The notes beneath the pieces are model-generated. The model had not been told where the DNA came from, did no database searches, and worked only from the letters and a program-made list of their open reading frames with translations. Positions 60,057-64,000 of a stretch of DNA of 64,000 nucleotides are shown here, piece after piece. Source of the stretch: Actinomycetes bacterium (lineage in GTDB: Bacteria; Actinomycetota; Acidimicrobiia; Acidimicrobiales; RAAP-2); NCBI GenBank assembly GCA_021791895.1, contig JAJYVS010000006.1:1-64000 (forward strand). Direction: 5' to 3'. The stretch's first letter is position 1; every line of letters starts with the position of its first letter. The translations under genes were made by a program, and so were the position numbers.

Positions 60057-61558
60057 CCCTGGTGATTGAGGTCCTCGGGGCGTCCCTGGCGCCCGAGGGC
60101 GGTCCGATCGGGCTGTTCGCGCTGGCGCCGGAGGGCGAGGGCACATCGAGCGTCCAGACCGGCCCGTCGGCGGAACAGGTGGACCCGGGGCTCCCTGCCC
60201 AGCTCGACGCCGCCGAGTGCGCCCGGGAGGGGTTCGCGGCCAAGGTCGGCCAGGTTCTGCGGGTCTCCGTCTCGCCGGGGCGGCGGGCCCACGTCGTCGG
60301 CCTCGGCGAGCCCGACCGGCTCGAGCCCGACCGCTATCGGCGCGCCGCGGCCGCCTTCGTGCGCTCGGCCGGGCAGGGGGGCGAGGCCACCATGATCGTG
60401 CCGTCGGGGGCCCCGGGGGCGGCGCTAGCCGAAGGTGCGATGCTCGCCACCTACCGGTTCGATCCTTACCGCAGCCAACCTCCCCCCGGACCGCTCGAAC
60501 GGCTGGTCCTGGTGCCGGCCTCGCCCGAGGACGAGGCGGCGCTGCGCGACGAGGTGGCGCTCGGGGTGGCCCGGGCCGACGCCGTGGCGTTCGCCCGCGA
60601 CCTGGTCAACACGCCACCGAGCGACCTCGATCCGAGCGAGTTCGCCGACCGGGTGGCCGAACGTCTGGCCGGTCGGGCACGCACGAGCGTCGAGATCTGG
60701 GATCGTGACCGCATCGTGTCCGAGCGCCTGGGCGGCCTGTTGGCGGTCGCCCGCGGCTCCTCGGAGCCGCCGCGTCTCGTCCTGGCCAGCTACGAACCGG
60801 CGTCGCTCCCCGAGGGCGGAGCCGGGCCCCACGTCGTGCTGGTGGGGAAGGGGATCACCTTCGACTCCGGCGGGCTGTCGCTCAAGACGCCCGAGGGCAT
60901 GACGACGATGAAGACCGACATGAGTGGCGCGGCGGCGGTCATGGCGGCGCTGTCGGCCTGCGCCGAGCTGTCGGTCGGCGTCCGGGTCACGGCCATCGCC
61001 ATGGTGACCGAGAACATGCCCGGCCCGAGCGCGCTCAAGCCCGGCGACGTGTTCCGGGCCCGCAACGGCAAGACCATCGAGGTCCTGAACACCGACGCCG
61101 AGGGGCGGTTGGTACTGGCCGACGGGTTGTCGTTGGCGTCCGAGCTCGAACCCGACGCGATCGTCGACGTGGCGACGCTGACCGGTGCCCAGGTGGTCGC
61201 CCTCGGCCGCTCCATCGGGGCGCTGTTCGGCAACGACCCCCCACTGACCGAGGCGCTGCGCGAGGCCGGCCGGCGTGCCGGTGAGCCCCTATGGCCGATG
61301 CCGCTTCCCGAGGAGTACGCCGAGCACATCGACTCGGACGTCGCCGACATGAAGAACACCGGCCGCACCGGCGAAGCCGGCTCCATCGCCGCCGCCATGC
61401 TCCTGTCCCGGTTCGTCGGCGAGGGGCCGTGGGCGCACCTCGACATCGCCGGCCCGGCGCGTTCGGCCGAGTCGTCGGGCTACCTCACCAAGGGCGGCAC
61501 GGGTTTCGGGGTCCGGACCCTGCTTGAGTACCTCCAGGAGCTTTCCGCCGGCCGTTGA
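60053..61558 (+). CDS. pepA: Leucyl aminopeptidase (M17)
   Basis: A 501-residue cytosolic metalloprotease. VVLVGKGITFDSGGLSLKTP and MKTDMSGAAAVMAALSA give the catalytic Lys and metal-binding Asp residues, and VLNTDAEGRLVLADGLSLA is the M17 signature (NTDAEGRL). The N-terminal ~170 residues are the macro-like domain. It removes N-terminal residues from peptides. GTG 60053 overlaps the adenosyltransferase stop. Confidence 0.93.
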   Translation: MTLVIEVLGASLAPEGGPIGLFALAPEGEGTSSVQTGPSAEQVDPGLPAQLDAAECAREGFAAKVGQVLRVSVSPGRRAHVVGLGEPDRLEPDRYRRAAAAFVRSAGQGGEATMIVPSGAPGAALAEGAMLATYRFDPYRSQPPPGPLERLVLVPASPEDEAALRDEVALGVARADAVAFARDLVNTPPSDLDPSEFADRVAERLAGRARTSVEIWDRDRIVSERLGGLLAVARGSSEPPRLVLASYEPASLPEGGAGPHVVLVGKGITFDSGGLSLKTPEGMTTMKTDMSGAAAVMAALSACAELSVGVRVTAIAMVTENMPGPSALKPGDVFRARNGKTIEVLNTDAEGRLVLADGLSLASELEPDAIVDVATLTGAQVVALGRSIGALFGNDPPLTEALREAGRRAGEPLWPMPLPEEYAEHIDSDVADMKNTGRTGEAGSIAAAMLLSRFVGEGPWAHLDIAGPARSAESSGYLTKGGTGFGVRTLLEYLQELSAGR

Positions 61559-61721
61559 GGGCTGCGGGTCGCCGCTCGGACGCCGCAGAAGCGACCGTCG
61601 CCGAACCCAGTCTCGAGGTGGCCACCGGCCGGTGCCTCTGGTCTGGACATTTGACAAGGCGGTCGAACACATGTTCGCTACCTGGCACCGGGGCACTCCA
61701 GCCCCCGCGAAAGGAGTGGAC

Positions 61722-61952
61722 GTGGGGAAGATGCGCATTCTGGACACCAGCGGAGACACGGTCATCGCGTGGGAAATCGACAACGACATCTCGGTGAGGG
61801 AGGCCGAGGCGGTCTTCCGGCGCCAACTGCTCGCTCGCCAGTTCGCCTTTGCCCGGCGGTCGGGAGGGACCGCCGAAGAAGCGGAACGTATCGTCTCGTT
61901 CGATCCGAGGGCAGATGAAATCCTCTGGGTGCGTCCCATCCAGGGTGGGTAG
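61722..61952 (+). CDS. Small unknown protein ending in Gly-Gly, 76 residues
   Basis: Translation from GTG 61722, 5 nt after AAGGAG, gives VGKMRILDTSGDTVIAWEID through to ILWVRPIQGG; ATG 61731 is an alternative 3 codons in. The chain ends exactly in Gly-Gly, and its length equals that of ubiquitin, but no ubiquitin-like sequence identity is claimed. It is acidic at the front and has an Arg-rich middle helix (REAEAVFRRQLLARQFAFAR). The next gene starts immediately at 61953, so the two are coupled. A/T-ending codons are more frequent here than upstream. Confidence 0.66.
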   Translation: MGKMRILDTSGDTVIAWEIDNDISVREAEAVFRRQLLARQFAFARRSGGTAEEAERIVSFDPRADEILWVRPIQGG

Positions 61953-62447
61953 TTGGCCGAGTACGAGATCGTCGAAGTACTCGCTGACGGCAGAAGGACG
62001 CTTCGGTTCGCCACCGGGCCGCTCGCCGGTCGGATGGTCGTCGCCTATCCAGCGTCGGAGCTGCACCGACTGCCGCCGACGCCCCGGCCACTTCCTCGTC
62101 AACGGACGGAGTCGGCTGACGCCCGCGCCGCGCAACTCCTCAGGTCCTTGTTGCGACCCGATCAACGGACCGAATGGGTGAGTCGGCATCGATTCACGGT
62201 CGCCACGCCGTTCGGGGAAGTGGAGTTCGGCAAGCTGTTGGATATCGGGTTCTGGCCACCGACCGGCGAGGAGCTCCGACTTTGCGTGGTTCCAACAGGT
62301 GCGGAGCTGCCGATTGCCGACATCTGGACGAACCTGCTCCTTGCGCTGAAGGCGGATCCCAGATGGTTCTTCACGGTCGCCAACTGGCGCCGCCCCGGTG
62401 GTCAGTGGCACCTCGGTCCGGTGCCCGGGTTCGAACGGCGGACCTGA
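61953..62447 (+). CDS. Unknown protein coupled to the Gly-Gly protein, 164 residues
   Basis: TTG 61953 directly follows the upstream TAG. The protein begins AEYEIVEVLADGRRTLRFAT and has a proline-rich spacer, LLRPDQRTEWVSRHRFTVAT, then GEELRLCVVPTGAELPIADI followed by WTNLLLALKADPRWFFTVAN. One Cys in RLCVVPTG is followed by W and a helix of LLLAL, an order reminiscent of E2 ubiquitin-conjugating folds, but that is visual and weak. Around a quarter of codons end in A or T, unlike the neighbours upstream. No named family recognised. Confidence 0.64.
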   Translation: MAEYEIVEVLADGRRTLRFATGPLAGRMVVAYPASELHRLPPTPRPLPRQRTESADARAAQLLRSLLRPDQRTEWVSRHRFTVATPFGEVEFGKLLDIGFWPPTGEELRLCVVPTGAELPIADIWTNLLLALKADPRWFFTVANWRRPGGQWHLGPVPGFERRT

Positions 62448-62455
62448 GGTTGGAA

Positions 62456-62602
62456 ATGGCGATCGCCGGGACCGGGCATGTGTCGGATCGTCCGGGGGGC
62501 GGCGAGGTCCGAGGCGCTGATGGGGAGGCGAATCGTGGCTCCGGGCGCGAGCAGAATCGGCAGGGCCAGCTAGCGCGGGCCATCGTCGGCGCGATGCGGT
62601 GA
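62456..62602 (+). CDS. Possible small ORF, 48 residues
   Basis: ATG 62456, 7 nt after GAGG, gives a short hydrophilic peptide rich in Gly, Arg and Gln ending LARAIVGAMR. It overlaps the next small ORF by 4 bp (GTGA), the pattern of coupled genes, but composition is poor and no family is known. It could be non-coding. Confidence 0.25.
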   Translation: MAIAGTGHVSDRPGGGEVRGADGEANRGSGREQNRQGQLARAIVGAMR

Positions 62603-62841
62603 ACGAGGAACGGTCCGACCGGTTCCGCGTGCCCCGTCCTCTCGAGCTCCCTCACCGTCTGAGGGTGCGCCGATCGCCCACCGCCGGGGGAACGAGCACC
62701 CTGGCGCCGGCGGCTCCGGTCAGAAGGCGGAACGTCGCGGCCGATGCTGGAGGCGACGTCCGGCGCTACGGTGAGCGCCGAGCAGGGGGGGGAGCGAGGT
62801 GCGAGGCGGTTCGCGATCCGATACGTCGCCGCTCGGCGTAG
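62599..62841 (+). CDS. Possible small ORF, 80 residues
   Basis: GTG 62599 overlaps the previous stop by 4 bp. The Arg-rich product (VRRSPTAGGTSTLAPAAPVR) looks like an out-of-frame translation as much as a protein, and its end overlaps the start of the larger gene at 62799. I list it only because it fills the gap; it is not well supported. Confidence 0.2.
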   Translation: MNEERSDRFRVPRPLELPHRLRVRRSPTAGGTSTLAPAAPVRRRNVAADAGGDVRRYGERRAGGGARCEAVRDPIRRRSA

Positions 62842-64000
62842 ACGAGGCCGTGACCTGCTTCTTTGACGATCCGATCGAGCTCGACGCAGCGGCATCGCTC
62901 CTCGATCGTTGGTTGCGACCCGACGAGGCGGCGGCAATCGTCGGCGGTTCCTACGGCCGCCGGCGCGCGCTCGCGTTGGCCGTCGCCCTTGGAGCCGTCG
63001 CGCAAGGGGCGCGGGTGCTCGTTGCGAGTCCGGACCCTGGCGGCACCCGCCTCGCCGCGGTGCTCGCCGGCATGGCGGAGGAATCCGGTCTGCCCGCCGG
63101 CGAGGTGGTCGGGATGGACCTTTCCCGTGGGCCGACGCTCGTCGAGCTCTGGAAGGCCGCAGCGGCGCTCCTGGCGTCCGAGCCGTCCCGGGGTCGCCGC
63201 ACCCTCGTCCTCATCGACGCCTTCGACGCCTTCGTGCCCTGCCGCGAGGAGCTGGCCAACCTCCGCAGCACGGCGCAGTTCCTCGGTGCACAACTGATCG
63301 TCACCGATCGCACGGGTGGTGACTCGGCGGATCTGGTCACCGCATCCGACGTGGCGTTGTTGGTCGCGGAACGGGCGCCCGAGGGGCCAGTTCCGGCCAC
63401 GATCGCCGCCTGGATCGGTCGGACGACGCGAACGGGTCCGGCGGACCACATCAAGCGCTTTGCCCGGCAGAGGGGGCTCCTGGTCGACCCGGCGAGCGCC
63501 GAGGAGCAGCGGGACGGGGACGGGGCGCTCTTCGGGTGGCGCCTGCTGGACCTCACCGTCGGGCTCGCTGGTTCGCTGCGGCTCCGGTCGCCCGCCATGG
63601 CGACGATCTGGCCGCACCCGGTCCAAGAAGCGCGTTGCTCACACCACCACCCGGTCCCCAATCCCACGTGCGGGTGTGGGATCTACGCCTTCTCATCTCT
63701 GGAGGAGGCCTTGGCGAACCACCCACTCAATCGACCGTGCTTGGTCACCCTGGTCAAGGGCTGGGGACGGGTGGCTCACCACGAGCGGGGCTGGCGGGCC
63801 CAGTTCTGCCAGCCGGTGGCGATCTTCGGCGATGTGCCGGTCTCGGTGAAGACGGAACTGGAGCAGCGCTACGAGTGCGACGTCGTGTCGCTCTACATGG
63901 GAAGGAGAGTCCGGTCATGGACATCGGGGCGTTCGTCAGCGTCGAGGAGATCTCCATCGACAACCAGATCCCAGCCGAAGGCCGAGACGAGGCGGCGGCC
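62799..64000 (+). CDS. Large unknown protein, P-loop-like N half and CGCGIYA motif, open at window edge
   Basis: From GTG 62799 (GGGAG upstream; GTG 62850 is another start) the frame has no stop to base 64000. The N half shows AAAIVGGSYGRRRALALAVA, where a P-loop would be but without its Lys, then VLVASPDPGGTRLAAVLAGM and RTLVLIDAFDAF, which looks like a Walker B strand; the whole resembles a RecA/DnaB-like fold with a degenerate nucleotide site. The C half has RCSHHHPVPNPTCGCGIYAF then LVKGWGRVAHHERGWRAQFC, probable metal ligands. From 63917 another frame looks coding, so the true 3' end may be earlier than 64000 by a frame change. Function unknown. Confidence 0.6.
   Translation, partial: MRGGSRSDTSPLGVDEAVTCFFDDPIELDAAASLLDRWLRPDEAAAIVGGSYGRRRALALAVALGAVAQGARVLVASPDPGGTRLAAVLAGMAEESGLPAGEVVGMDLSRGPTLVELWKAAAALLASEPSRGRRTLVLIDAFDAFVPCREELANLRSTAQFLGAQLIVTDRTGGDSADLVTASDVALLVAERAPEGPVPATIAAWIGRTTRTGPADHIKRFARQRGLLVDPASAEEQRDGDGALFGWRLLDLTVGLAGSLRLRSPAMATIWPHPVQEARCSHHHPVPNPTCGCGIYAFSSLEEALANHPLNRPCLVTLVKGWGRVAHHERGWRAQFCQPVAIFGDVPVSVKTELEQRYECDVVSLYMGRRVRSWTSGRSSASRRSPSTTRSQPKAETRRR
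63917..64000 (+). CDS. Start of a further gene, cut by window edge
   Basis: ATG 63917 lies 9 nt after GGAAGGAG, a strong ribosome site, and gives MDIGAFVSVEEISIDNQIPA before the window ends. Its codons end mostly in G or C, while the overlapping frame of the upstream gene is A/T-richer there, so this frame seems the real one. Confidence 0.5.
   Translation, partial: MDIGAFVSVEEISIDNQIPAEGRDEAAA

Overview
The window is 64 kb of very GC-rich bacterial chromosome. Codons strongly prefer G or C at the third position, starts are often GTG or TTG, and genes overlap by 4-8 bp. It encodes a homodimeric pyruvate dehydrogenase E1 (AceE), an actinobacterial-type LeuB and Streptomyces-like ethylmalonyl-CoA pathway enzymes. 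Together these point to an aerobic, high-GC actinobacterium; I would guess the class Acidimicrobiia, but no rRNA is present to prove it. No tRNA, rRNA, CRISPR array or intact insertion sequence was seen.

Layout. 1-3.4 kb: leuB (cut by the window edge), ilvE and cimA, a branched-chain amino acid operon that implies isoleucine synthesis from citramalate. 3.4-9.4 kb: a carboxylesterase, a nitroreductase and an OpuC-type glycine betaine/choline ABC importer with its ATPase divergent from its permeases and binding protein. 9.5-15.4 kb: an acyl-CoA/leucine catabolism block (enoyl-CoA hydratase; a decayed cation transporter; acyl-CoA carboxylase beta subunit and acyl-CoA dehydrogenase; a divergent TetR regulator and HMG-CoA lyase) with a clear palindromic operator between the divergent genes. 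15.6-19.8 kb: a protein with duplicated hemerythrin-like halves, a conserved hypothetical, a divergent Lgt and a secreted NlpC/P60 peptidase. 20-24.3 kb: mcl, mcd and mch of the ethylmalonyl-CoA pathway. 24.3-29.7 kb: mutY, an acyl-CoA synthetase, cupins, a metallo-beta-lactamase-fold protein and a membrane protein.

29.9-37.9 kb holds an iron-sulfur assembly locus in two opposed operons: sufB, a small four-cysteine protein, sufD, a Rieske ferredoxin and sufC on the plus strand, and a second sufC with sufS and sufU on the minus strand. 38-42.4 kb: a glyoxalase-II-like hydrolase, an acyl-CoA dehydrogenase, an alpha/beta hydrolase without its serine nucleophile, thiE and a HhH-GPD protein. 43-52.8 kb: the pyruvate dehydrogenase region, with aceE on the minus strand, then rnhA, an SDR and an aldo/keto reductase, then the operon lpd - E2 - lipB/lipA, where octanoyltransferase and lipoyl synthase are fused in one chain. 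52.9-61.6 kb: a DUF2510-like protein, a ferritin-like protein, a cytochrome P450, metH divergent from a PduO-type cobalamin adenosyltransferase, and leucyl aminopeptidase.

From 61.7 kb to the end is the least explained part. Its codon bias is weaker, and it holds a 76-residue protein ending in Gly-Gly, an adjacent 164-residue unknown with an RLC-P...W...LLLAL segment, some doubtful small ORFs, and a large protein with a degenerate P-loop-like region and a CGCGIYA motif that is still open at the edge. This is the best candidate for an undescribed system, but the window cuts it off.
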